Positions 21,901 to 30,790 of a stretch of DNA of 64,000 nt are shown here, one piece after another. The DNA is from Mesorhabditis belari. Taxonomy: Eukaryota; Nematoda; Chromadorea; Rhabditida; Rhabditidae. The stretch spans positions 5,519,001 to 5,583,000 of the forward strand of contig CAUEEP010000743.1 of NCBI GenBank assembly GCA_958450365.1. The letters run 5' to 3'. Under the pieces are notes generated by a model. The model did no database searches and was not told the origin of the DNA. It saw nothing but the letters and a program-made list of their open reading frames with translations. Position 1 is the first letter of the stretch, and each line of letters starts with the position of its first letter. The translations under genes and the position numbers were made by a program.

Positions 21901-24900
21901 AGAGGGACTTCTTGAGTATTGATCAATTTCGAGAGGTGTTTCGACCCAAATCCGAGCTCATCATTAAAAAAAATCGAAGCCCCATCGATTCTGGGAAACC
22001 CATTTCCAAGAATGCACTTAAACTTTTGATAAAATGAAGTGAAATTGTTAGAGTGATGAATTTAGAATGGTTATCCGTCAGTTGAATTTAGAATGGTTAT
22101 CCGTCAGTTGAATTTAGAATGGTTATCCGTCAGTTGAATTTAGAATGGTTATCCGTCAGTTGATAATCCGTATATCTTCAATGGAGATTTCGTGGATCGG
22201 GGTGGTCAATCAACTGAGGTTTTTAGAGTTTTAGTTTTCTATGGAACTTTGAAATTCTAGGTACTTGTAACATTGTTGAGTCTTTTGGTGCTTGACCCGA
22301 TGGCGGTGACATTGAATCGAGGAAATCATGAGGATCATATTATGAATTTAAGATACGGCTTTGTTAAAGAGCTCATGACAAAATATAAGGTTTATAAAAG
22401 AAAATAGAAAAAAAGAAATTAAAAACGTTTAGGAAGCAGCTGGGCCGATTGCTCGTTTAATGGAAGAAGTCTTTGCGTGGCTGCCGATATGCACTGTTGT
22501 TGATCGAGAGATTTTCGTTGTTCATGGCGGAATCTCGGATAAAACCGATCTTCAGGAATTGGAAAAAGTGCAAAGGAATAAAGTAAGCATACCGTATGTC
22601 ATGTCTAATAGTAGTGCAGCCGAGTTGATCACTATTTTATGGTTTTATGGTTTCGAAGCTTTTGCAGAAGCTCAACACTCTAATCCCCCACTAGATCTCA
22701 TCGTCAGCTACATTTTTCGAGGGTTACTGGATAGCAAGTAGAGGCTTAACTCTCAACTATACAACAATCAACTAAAGAATCTGTGGACAAAGTCCTTGAA
22801 AAAGATCAATTCTAAAAAAGGTCATATGACAATGCCCGCCACACTGTTAAACTTGCTTGCTTGCTCTACAATGAAAAGCCTGGACTGGGAACTTTTCCCC
22901 CACTCAGCATTTTCCCTAGATACCGTATTCTCTCTAATAGTAGTGCACCCCAGTGAGCCGAGTTGATCACTATTTTACGGTTTCAAAGTTTTCGCAGAAG
23001 CTCAACACTCAAATCCCCCACAACATCTCATCCTCAGCTACATTTCCCGACCCCACATCAATAGGTTCTGATCAGCGGTTTTCGAGATTTCGAGCAATTT
23101 AGGCGACGCTCAGGGTGCACTACTATTAGAGAAATAGTTATTTCTTAATATTAGATTGAAAACTTGAAAATTGGGTACACTTTTGCGTATTTCCCAGAAA
23201 AAATATTTAATACGCCAATTGAATTGAACTTCTTTTAGCAAAAATTACATATTATTTAATTTTTAAAATGCTTAAGCAAATTTAAGCAACTTTTGAAACG
23301 AATTTGAGCAGAAATTCAAAGTTTTTCTGAAAATTCTTCAAACAGACATATAACTAAAGAAATTAGACAATTAGCAGCTTAGGGTGCACTACAATTAGAG
23401 AGAATACGGTATATTAGATTGAGAACTTAAAAGTTGGTACACTTTTTCACATTTCCCAGAAAACGCCAATTGATTACTTTTTCATATTTCCCAGAAAACA
23501 TTTTTAATACGCCAATTGAATTCAAATTCAAATTCTCTTAGCAAAAATTACATATTATTTAATTAACAAATAATATATATATATATATATAATTAATTAT
23601 TTAAATAACGGTAATCATAAATTAGTTATAGTTTCTGTTTTCAGTATGTTTCCGTTCTTCGGCCACCGATACGGAAAGAGGATAATGGGAAACCGAGTGT
23701 GAATATGGAAGAATGGAAATTGGTAGTTTCTTTTATTATCGATCTTATTTTAAAGCTTTATCTTAATCTAAATTACTTTTAGATACTTGATGTTTTGTGG
23801 TCAGATCCAAAGCAACATAAAGGTTGTTGGCCGAATGTTTTCCGAGGCGGTGGCTCATATTTTGGAGCAGACGTCACGACAACTTTTCTAGAGAAGTCGA
23901 TTCTTTAAAGATTTAACGATTAAAGCATTTAAAGCTTTTAAAGATAAAGATAAAGATCGCTAGAAATGTAAAATTATCAAACTTTTAGAAACAACTTTCG
24001 TTTAATCGTTCGATCTCATGAGTGCAAATTTGAAGGCTATGAATACACGCATAACAATAGGTAAAATGCAACAATGGCAAAAGGAAATCTTCTTTAAAAT
24101 CCTTTTTGATTTTAGTGTATTGACTGTATTTTCTGCGTCAAACTATTATGAAGTAGGCTCAAATCGAGGCGCTTATGTAAAGTTCATTGGAAAGCAAAAA
24201 CAAGCACACTTTGTGCAATACATGGCCAGTAAAACGCATCGGAAAACGACGTTGAGACAAAGGTTTGACAACTTATCGTTTTTTTTGATTAGATTAAGAA
24301 TTAAGATAAAGATATTTAGGAAAAAGGCAATTGCCTTGTCAATTGACAATTGTCTACTTTCATATAAATTACTGTAGTAGTATTTTCTAAATTTGTAGAG
24401 TCTCCGCAGTGGAAGAGTCCGCTTTGAGAGATCTTCGCGACAAACTCAACTCATTCGCCTCTCAATTACAAGCCGAATTCCTCAAATGTGATCCCGATAA
24501 ATCGGGTATTATTATATATAAAAATTAAAATATTTCGTAAAATCGATGATCAACTCAATTGTCCTATTCCAGGCAAAATCTCCGTGCATCGATGGAGTGA
24601 ATGTGTCGAGAATGTTACCCAATTGCAGTTACCCTGGCACGCATTGGCTACAAAGGTTTAAATCTTTAAAAGACATTTGTATAAAGATTTAGATAATGTC
24701 TCGTAAATGTTGTATTAGGTGCTGTATTAGATGCTGTATTAGAATGACACTCCCGAAAGCTTGACTTTAGACTCCCCTTGTGGGGGTTTTATGGATAGAT
24801 CTAGAATCTAAAACCTATTAATATCAGCAGTAAAAGTTAAAAAGCTATTTTTAAAAAATACAAAAATATATATAAGGGTCCCGCACATGGATTTTTTTGG

Positions 24901-27657
24901 AGATTTAAGGGAGTGGGACAAATGCGACCTTTTTTTTGCGCACCCGGACATTTGCGCACCTTTTTTTCCGCACCTTGCCCATTAGCGCACCTTTTTTCGC
25001 GTTTTAAAAAGCTCTAAAAAGCTAATATTAACCAATTTCTATTCCAAAAGTTGTTTTTCTAGGTAATTTGAGGGTGTCGAATTCAAATTTTGACATAACA
25101 GAGCTTGTGGAACCAATTTGAAAGACAAAACGGCTAGATCAAATTACAGAAAATTGTCGATTTTTCTCTTTGTATAACTCCGTCCGTTTGTTTCCACAAG
25201 CTCTTATATGTCAAAATTTCGATTCTACGCCCTAAAATTACCTAGAAAAACCACATTTGGAATAGAAATTGGTTAATATTAGCTTTTTAGAGCTTTTTTA
25301 AAACGCGAAAAAAGGTGCGCTAATGGGCAAGGTGCGGAAAAAAAGGTGCGCAAATGTCCGGGTGCGCAAAAAAAAGGTCGCATTTGTCCCACTCCCAGAT
25401 TTAAACGGGGTCGCGGGTAAGAAACCTTTTTATAGGCCCGTCGTGCCATCGCGACGCGTCTTAGGCTACGGTACTTAGTGCCTTTTAGAAAGTATCGTAT
25501 GGGAGGTTAAAAAAAAGATGTGGCTAGTTTTGGCGGAAAATAGTATTGTTGAGCTTTTTAGCTTCATCAAGTATAATTTCACTTTTAAACATGTTTTTTA
25601 TACGCTTTAGACAAAGGACAAATTTAGTTTAAAATTATTTTTAACAAATTCTAAATTTTTGATTCATGTATTCTCCTCCCTTACCTACTTTTTGAATCGG
25701 CCGATTTTGAGGGCTCGACAAATAGAACGACATGCCATCCTAATACAGCATTTACGGTATTTTAAATCAAAATTTTCAGTTAACCACTGTGACAGACGAT
25801 GGGAAATATGTGCTTTACAAGGAGGACCTTCCAGTAATTGCTGTCGGGAAAAAGCAGGCAAAAGATGTTAGTGTTTTTTCTTCGTAAAATTGTTGATAGT
25901 GAGGTGGATAGAATTTGTGAGTGGGATTGGTGAAAAGATGGAAGAGATAGACTCTCATCAAAGTCACGCAAACCCTTCACCCATTTGGGTTTCCACGAGA
26001 ATTCGGAAACAGGAAGTTTCACCTTTCGAAATCTGCTAGGGGAAAATGGATTCAGTTTTGAAATATTGCAATATCTGAGAGCTCTAAAGGAGCTCTCAGA
26101 TGCTCTGCTCTCAGATGAAAATCATAAAGGGGAAAAGGGGGAAACGGGGATAAGTTATATATCAACAATTGGATATATCAACAATTCGATTCGATTTTTA
26201 ATTCCAGGATCGTGACGTGGTTGAGGCTTTGTACAGACACAAGAGCACTCTCGAGACACTCTTTCGTTTCATGGATAAAGACAATTCGGGAAATGTTTCA
26301 ATGGCTGAATTCATTGAGGCAATTGAGGTGAGTTGAAGAGAAAAACTACCGTAAAAGCTTTAATAGTAGCCTCTTTTTTTTCTACAGCTATATTTTCCGA
26401 CCCCACATCGATAGGTTCTGGGTATTTTTTTGCTAACCCTCTAGGGGGGCTACTATTACAGCTTTTACGGTATACATCTAGAGGTCAGCTTTCCGAATCC
26501 AAACCAAAGCTAAATGACTTGTGAGCAAGTCACCAAAGCTAAATGACGATGGTGTTTTTAGTTTTTGCCTAAATGATCTAGATTTCTGTAAAAAGTGATT
26601 TAAAATTTGAATTTACGATTTGACAGTGAAATGAAAAATGCCCGGAGTGACTTATTAGTTTGTAAGGGCTATCGTCGTTGAGCGAGCAAGGCACACGACG
26701 GGGTAGTGGTAGTGATCTTGGCTCCCGTTCAGGGCTCCCATTGTCATCATCCTGGTTCGATTCCTCTTGGACAAATTTTTAATTTTATTGGATGTTTTTT
26801 TTAAGGTTTAATGGTATTTAATGTTCTTTAGTGGTATTTTTATTTCAATTTTTTGAGCAGTAAAGTTATGTTTTGATTAGCTTTGAGCTTCTTTAGCTTC
26901 TCTAGCTTTAGCTTTGAGCTTCTCTGGTTTCTCTAGCTTTAGCTTTGAGCTTCTCTAGCTTTAGCTTTGAACTTCTCTAGCTTCTCTAGCTTTAGCTTTG
27001 AGCTGCAGTCAAAGCAAAGACTGCATTCGAAAAAAGACTTTTTATATTTCTATTTGACCCTATTCTATTGTAATATCCTAAAAATTGAAAAAAGAATTGC
27101 GTAAATCATAGAGCTTTTGGTTTGGATTCGCGTTGAAATCTGAGTATTCTCTTTTTTACACTTTTCATTATGATTATACATTTCATTATTGACTTTTGAC
27201 ATTTGACATTTGACATTTGACATTTGACATTTTGACATTTGACATGACTTTTGACACTGACATTATTGACTTTATTTACTACCGACTTTCAGGTGATTGG
27301 CCAATACACAAAACGAGCTCTCTCACCAAATGATATTCGACAAATTGCGGAAAGTATCGATTTTAATAAAGTGGGTTTTAATAATTTCAATAGAAAAATT
27401 ACTAGAGAAATTTTAGGACGGGTTTATCGATTTGAACGAACTGTTGGAAGCGTTTCGAATCGTTGAAAGTCAGGTAGAAAGGAAAAAAAAGATTAAGAAT
27501 GAAAAACATAAACACACAATTCACAATCATCTTTTGCATATCCATAACGAAATCCTAGGCTCAACCCCAACAAGGACTCGCGCTAATGTTGGGCGCTGGA
27601 TCGGTGAGCGATCCAGCGAATGGTTCCACTCCGCAACCGCAACTCGCTAACGCTTAA
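15930..27657 (+). CDS. pef-1: Protein phosphatase with EF-hands (PPEF / rdgC / PEF-1)
   Basis: Calcium-regulated Ser/Thr phosphatase of the PPP family. 22 exons: 15930-15987, 16698-17135, 17551-17678, 18463-18580, 20172-20243, 20311-20390, 21059-21160, 21210-21269, 22144-22218, 22261-22389, 22433-22582, 23645-23722, 23783-23895, 23989-24060, 24116-24262, 24399-24505, 24573-24655, 25780-25866, 26208-26327, 27293-27370, 27417-27473, 27559-27657; all phases agree, giving 816 residues. N-terminus MGCGQSS fits myristoylation at Gly2 and palmitoylation at Cys3, as reported for C. elegans PEF-1. Then a Pro/Ser-rich linker, an IQ motif ([19 protein letters not shown]), and catalytic motifs [39 protein letters not shown] and SASNYYE. 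Three EF-hands: [40 protein letters not shown] polyadenylation signal AATAAA follows at about 27924. Exon 3 could start at 17551 or 17563. Introns are full of MITEs. Confidence 0.95.
16140..16287. repeat. AAGTTAACGAAGG tandem repeat in pef-1 intron 1
   Basis: About eleven 12-13 bp units (GTTAACGAAGGAA, decaying to GTTAAGGAAGAAA). Confidence 0.9.
17770..18325. repeat. Inverted repeat flanking a (GAA)n tract in pef-1 intron 3
   Basis: About 60-bp arms: GATGAGCCACATTGTGCCCT (from 17797) and its inverse AGGGCACAATGTGGCTCATC (from 18267), extended by CTAATTTTTTTTGGAAGAGA and inverse. Between them is a roughly 200-bp GAAGAA/GACGAAGGAGGA purine tract (17960-18165). Opposite-strand poly-Leu/Arg frames are artefacts. 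Confidence 0.85.
18590..18760. repeat. CTTTTATAG tandem repeat in pef-1 intron 4
   Basis: About seventeen units of AGCTTTTAT with variants. Confidence 0.9.
18770..20171. other. Rest of pef-1 intron 4, including an unassigned open stretch
   Basis: The 118-nt exon ending at 18580 joins in phase to the exon at 20172, so this is intron. It contains an open, more GC-rich stretch at about 19415-19765 on both strands that I cannot assign (basic on plus, Pro/Ser-rich on minus), and a CAAGAATTGGACAAGAATTG tandem repeat at 19905-19985. Confidence 0.5.
20438..20628. mobile_element. Family A MITE, right end lost
   Basis: Left end TA-TCGTGTTTTCTCTAATAGTA, body intact up to GATTTCGAGGAATTTAGGGC, then truncated. 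It directly abuts the copied kinase fragment. Confidence 0.85.
20655..20787 (-). pseudogene. Copied fragment of the kinase gene (exon and upstream intron)
   Basis: Closely matches 10960-11084 over its whole length, including CATTGATTTCAAAGGAATC (part of the helix C exon on the minus strand), TAACTCATCTAAATTTGGT and CATTTTGAGCGTA. It lies in pef-1 intron 6, antisense to pef-1, and is too short to code. Confidence 0.85.
20788..21009. mobile_element. Family A MITE, full copy in pef-1 intron 6
   Basis: 222 bp, TA-CCGTACTCTCTCTAATAGTA to CTACTATCAGAGAAAATACGG-TA. Forms the right part of the duplicated kinase-plus-MITE segment. Confidence 0.9.
21439..21510 (+). tRNA. tRNA-Asp (GTC)
   Basis: 72 nt with cloverleaf: acceptor TCCTCCG pairing with CCGGGGA (one C-C mismatch), D arm AGTATAGTGGTTAGTAT, anticodon arm CGCGT-CTGTCAC-ATGCG with anticodon GTC, T arm CCGGG-TTCAATT-CCCGG, discriminator G. 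Matches the eukaryotic tRNA-Asp pattern except for the acceptor mismatch. It sits in a pef-1 intron on the same strand. Confidence 0.9.
22058..22161 (+). repeat. Four tandem 26-bp units carrying the pef-1 exon 9 splice acceptor
   Basis: TTGAATTTAG|AATGG followed by TTATCCGTCAG, repeated with 26-bp spacing so that potential exon starts fall at 22066, 22092, 22118 and 22144. Only the last keeps the phosphatase frame ([20 protein letters not shown]). Confidence 0.9.
22590..22720. mobile_element. Family A MITE fragment next to a pef-1 splice donor
   Basis: Begins TA-CCGTATGTCATGTCTAATAGTA only 7 nt into the intron after the exon ending at 22582, and lacks its right end. Confidence 0.8.
22921..23411. 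mobile_element. Family A MITE with internal extension
   Basis: Starts TA-CCGTATTCTCTCTAATAGTA; the body reaches a degraded right end at about 23130, then non-family DNA, then a second right end AATTAGAGAGAATACGG-TA at 23411. The following 150 bp (23411-23560) repeats the 23140-23255 sequence (CCAGAAAA..TACGCCAATTGAATT). Confidence 0.75.
24715..25765. mobile_element. MITE with GCTGTATTAG ends, host of a nested family D element
   Basis: Left end region TATTAGGTGCTGTATTAGAT, right end ATCCTAATACAGCATTTACGG-TA. The interior (CACATGGATTTTTTTGGAG, TTTCACTTTTAAACATGTTT, CCTTACCTACTTTTTGA) matches the element at 37186-37635. It is interrupted by 24909-25396. Lies in pef-1 intron 17. Confidence 0.65.
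24909..25396. mobile_element. Family D foldback MITE with 8-bp target duplication
   Basis: 488 bp, almost entirely one inverted repeat; ends GGGAGTGGGACAAATGCGAC and inverse. Flanked on both sides by AGATTTAA, an 8-bp target duplication characteristic of hAT-class elements. Confidence 0.9.
26347..26473. mobile_element. Miniature family A relative in pef-1 intron
   Basis: About 125 bp, TA-CCGTAAAAGCTTTAATAGTAG to its inverse CTACTATTACAGCTTTTACGG-TA, retaining the internal CCGACCCCACATCGATAGGT block of family A. Confidence 0.85.
26695..26775 (+). other. tRNA-like pol III sequence in pef-1 intron
   Basis: A-box-like GGGGTAGTGGTAG, then a CTCCCGTTCAGGG hairpin, an extra arm, and a perfect B box GGTTCGATTCC. 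T stem and acceptor do not pair properly. Either a decayed tRNA with long variable arm or a tRNA-derived element. Confidence 0.45.
26880..27003. repeat. TCTCTAGCTTTAGCTTTGAGCT tandem repeat in pef-1 intron
   Basis: About five 20-26 bp units of GCTTCTCTAGCTTTAGC type, followed at 27195-27260 by TTTGACA repeats. Confidence 0.85.
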
Positions 27658-27805
27658 ACATATGCAAATGTGACGCGAGTTTCATCCAATCCAATTCCCT
27701 TTCTTCAAATCCTTAAACAAACATCATTTTCTCATTTAACCATTCTCTTTTTTCTAAATCGAAATTTTGTCATCTCCTACCTCTTCTCTTTTGTTCTTCT
27801 TGATC

Positions 27806-27839
<34 letters not shown>

Positions 27840-29407
27840 CTTCTTCTTTTTCATTTCCTTCAAAATGTTTCCCGTTCATCAAATTCTCTTTTTTTAATTA
27901 GATCCCGGTGTCATTCATTCAAAATAAAGCCTTGATTTTTCCCTTCGCTATCTATTTTTTTCTTCAAACGATTTCTATTTTTTGATTTTGATCTCTTAAT
28001 TTATTTCCTTTTCTGATTTTTGAATTTTAAAAAGTATATTGCCGCAATGCTTTTTTGAACTTTGCAGATGAAAGATAAATTGATTCTCTACAAAGAACAA
28101 GCGACTAAAGCTATAAAAAAAAAGATGATGGTAACGAGAGTAAAATAAAGTAGACAGACAGTGTTTTTCCCTTCCATGATGGGTGGATAAAAGCTTTGTC
28201 GACAAAAAGTTGACTAAAGTCTTGCTCATTGCTCATTGCTTAATGCTCGTTCACGGTATTTTTATTTTCATTTATTTTCATTTGATGTGCTTCGCATAAA
28301 GTACTGATAGTGAGTTATTTGTAGAAAGTTTGCGAGTCTTAAACTAAACATAAATCAGAATCAAATCAGAAAATAATCTATTTAGCTTGCCCATTTTGAT
28401 TGATTTAAATGACTTTATTTCTGTTTTGAAATTGATTTATTTATTGGCCAACTCAATAAGAGTTTATAGTTTATAAAAACCAAATCAGAAATAAATTTAT
28501 AGATTATTTTCGGTACAATACTTTGAAAAACGCTAATCATTTGAAAAAGTCCATAGAACCAAGTTTGTTTGTGGGGTTTTTTTTCCTTTTAAATGCATTT
28601 TTAGATGACTAGGGTGAATTTGAAGATTTTTGAACTCTCTAGACAAAGCCTAGACAAAGCTAATGCCTCCAGGAAGCGCTTTGATCTGGGAGAAATTGGG
28701 AGAAAGGGATTGGAACACCCACTCAATCCACTCAACTCACTTCATCTTTTCCCCCATTTCAATTCTTTTTTTTTTCTCCAATCCCATTGACAGACATGAA
28801 CTGAAACAGAAATGAACTCAAAAGGTTTCTTTATTGAAAAGTTGCTACGTTTTTTTTTCACTTTGTTACCACCAATTTTCTATTTTCCTCGTTTTTTTCC
28901 CCAATTTTTTCACCATTTTTCACTTTTAATCTTTTTCTTTATAAATATCAACAAAGAATTCTTAGAAATAAATTTTAAATCTTTTTTTTTTAATTTTTTT
29001 TATATTACGAATCGATCTCTGAACAAGAGAAAAAGTGCTCTTTGCAATAAATAGAATAAATTAGTTTCATTTTAAGGGCCACAGTCCTTCTGTGACCACC
29101 AAAAATTTCTGCACAAGGCAATTTAACGATTTTTTTTTTTTGAAAGAAACCCCATTCTTACCAAGAAATTGTGTACGAATTTCTCTGATTTGTGGCGTTA
29201 CTAGATTCGAGTAATGTTTTCTTTGTTTTCAAAGAAGAATTGATTAACGAATGCCGAGAATTTGATTGACGATTTAATCAAAAAAAGAAAAACGACTTTA
29301 TTTTGAAAGCCCTTGTGATGTGAAGAAAGTATTTTCAGAAAGGAATTTTGAAACAAATTTCAATTGTTCAAATTCTTAGTTAAAAGAGTTTCTTTGAAGT
29401 GTTTTAC

Positions 29408-29817
29408 TAGGGTTTTCGACCATGCTGATTCCGAATTTCGACATCCAAGATGTTAGTTTTTTTTCCGGAAAAATTTCCTTTTCATATTGGTTTATTCTGG
29501 TGAAAACATGCAGCTAAAGTCAACAAATAAGCCATGCTGTTCCTAAAAAGCTCACCTCTTTATGTGTTTGTTATTTATCTGTTAGGAAAACAAGCTGGTA
29601 TTTATGTTATTTATCTGTTAGGAATATTATATTTATTTATAATATTTATCTGTTATGTTATTTATCTGTTAGGAAAACTCACACAAAAGCTATCTTTAGG
29701 CTTTAACAGACGCAACCTTTCGTAATAGAAAAAAGAAAAGGGCGACAGGAATGAGAAAAACTTAAAACTAGCACTTAAGATGTCGAGTTTTGAAATCAGC
29801 ATAGTCGAAAACCCTAG
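29408..29817. mobile_element. Inverted-repeat element with CTAGGGTTTTCGAC ends
   Basis: Left CTAGGGTTTTCGACCATGCT and right inverse of CTAGGGTTTTCGACTATGCT, extended by imperfect arms. The interior has a GTTATTTATCTGTTAGGA tandem repeat (29568-29670). Confidence 0.75.
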
Positions 29818-29869
29818 CCTCATTTAGGCCTTTAACGCAACCCTTCTTAGGTTTCATTTCTGCAAAATT

Positions 29870-30010
29870 CTCTAGTATTCAATCTTCTAGTATTCTCTAG
29901 TAGTCAATCTTCTAGTATTCTCTAGTATTCAATCTTCTAGTATTCTCTAGTATTCAATCTTCTAGTATTCTCTAGTATTCAATCTTCTAGTATTCTCTAG
30001 TATTCAATCT
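29870..30010. repeat. CTCTAGTATTCAATCTTCTAGTATT tandem repeat
   Basis: Six copies of a 24-bp unit made of TCTCTAGTATTC and AATCTTCTAGTAT halves. Confidence 0.9.
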
Positions 30011-30303
30011 TTCATCTCATTCACTATCCAAAGCTAATGTTTGAATGGATATTTCCGAAAAAAAACTTCTGTTTTCATATTTTTGAATTCTTTTTTCATT
30101 TCTACTCTACATGTTGCTCTAATTCTTCCCTAGATAAAATGAAAAAGAAAGAGTTGATGGGGGTTCGAATTTCGTCTCATCTTTTCCCCCTTTTTGCCTC
30201 CTCCATTTTCACATCTTCTTCTTTTTTTTTCATTGTTCTTGATGAGGCTAAAGTTCTTTCTTTTTTGATCAGCTGTGAGTTTTGTTCTTTTACTTGTTTT
30301 CTG

Positions 30304-30650
30304 TGAAATTGAGCTTTTTTTAACTCAATTTTTCTTATGCCTTCTTTTTTTCTATTTTTATTAAGTTAAAACATTTGAGAACTATCTTCTGAGTATCTTT
30401 TTTCTTTCAACAATAGCTTGATCAACGACGCATTGCTCATCAATTTCTCCAATTTCATCAATAGTTTCTTCATTTGAAATTGAGCTTTTTTTAACTCAAT
30501 TTTTCTTATGCCTTCTTTTTTCTATTTTTATTAAGTTAAAACATTTGACAACTATCTTCTGAGTATCTTTTTTCTTTCAACAAGCTTGATCTTGATAGCT
30601 TGATCAACAAAACATTGCTCATCAATTTCTCCAATTTCATCAATAGTTTC
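30304..30650. repeat. Direct duplication of a 173-bp unit
   Basis: 30304-30473 and 30477-30655 are nearly identical (GAAATTGAGCTTTTTTTAAC ... CCAATTTCATCAATAGTTTC), differing by small indels. It lies just upstream of the GPCR start. Confidence 0.9.
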
Positions 30651-30790
30651 TTCATTTGTTTTCTCATCCCAAAGCCATTACTCAAAAGCATTTAGCAAGG
30701 GACAATCGCCCTTTTTGCGTATCCGGTTTCCACAAAAAAAGTTCAATCAAATATTTCTCCTTAAAAGTTGTTCTATTGATTTCATCAAAA

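Larger units (their letters stand above)
27658..30790. other. Intergenic region; no gene recognised
   Basis: After the pef-1 polyadenylation signal there is pyrimidine-rich DNA ((CTTT)n at about 27810), long AT-rich stretches, an inverted-repeat element (29408-29817), a TATTCAATCTTCTAG repeat (29870-30010) and a tandem duplication (30304-30650). Open frames here are short, T-rich and lack coding character. A promoter for the GPCR at 30791 is expected at the right edge. Confidence 0.6.
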
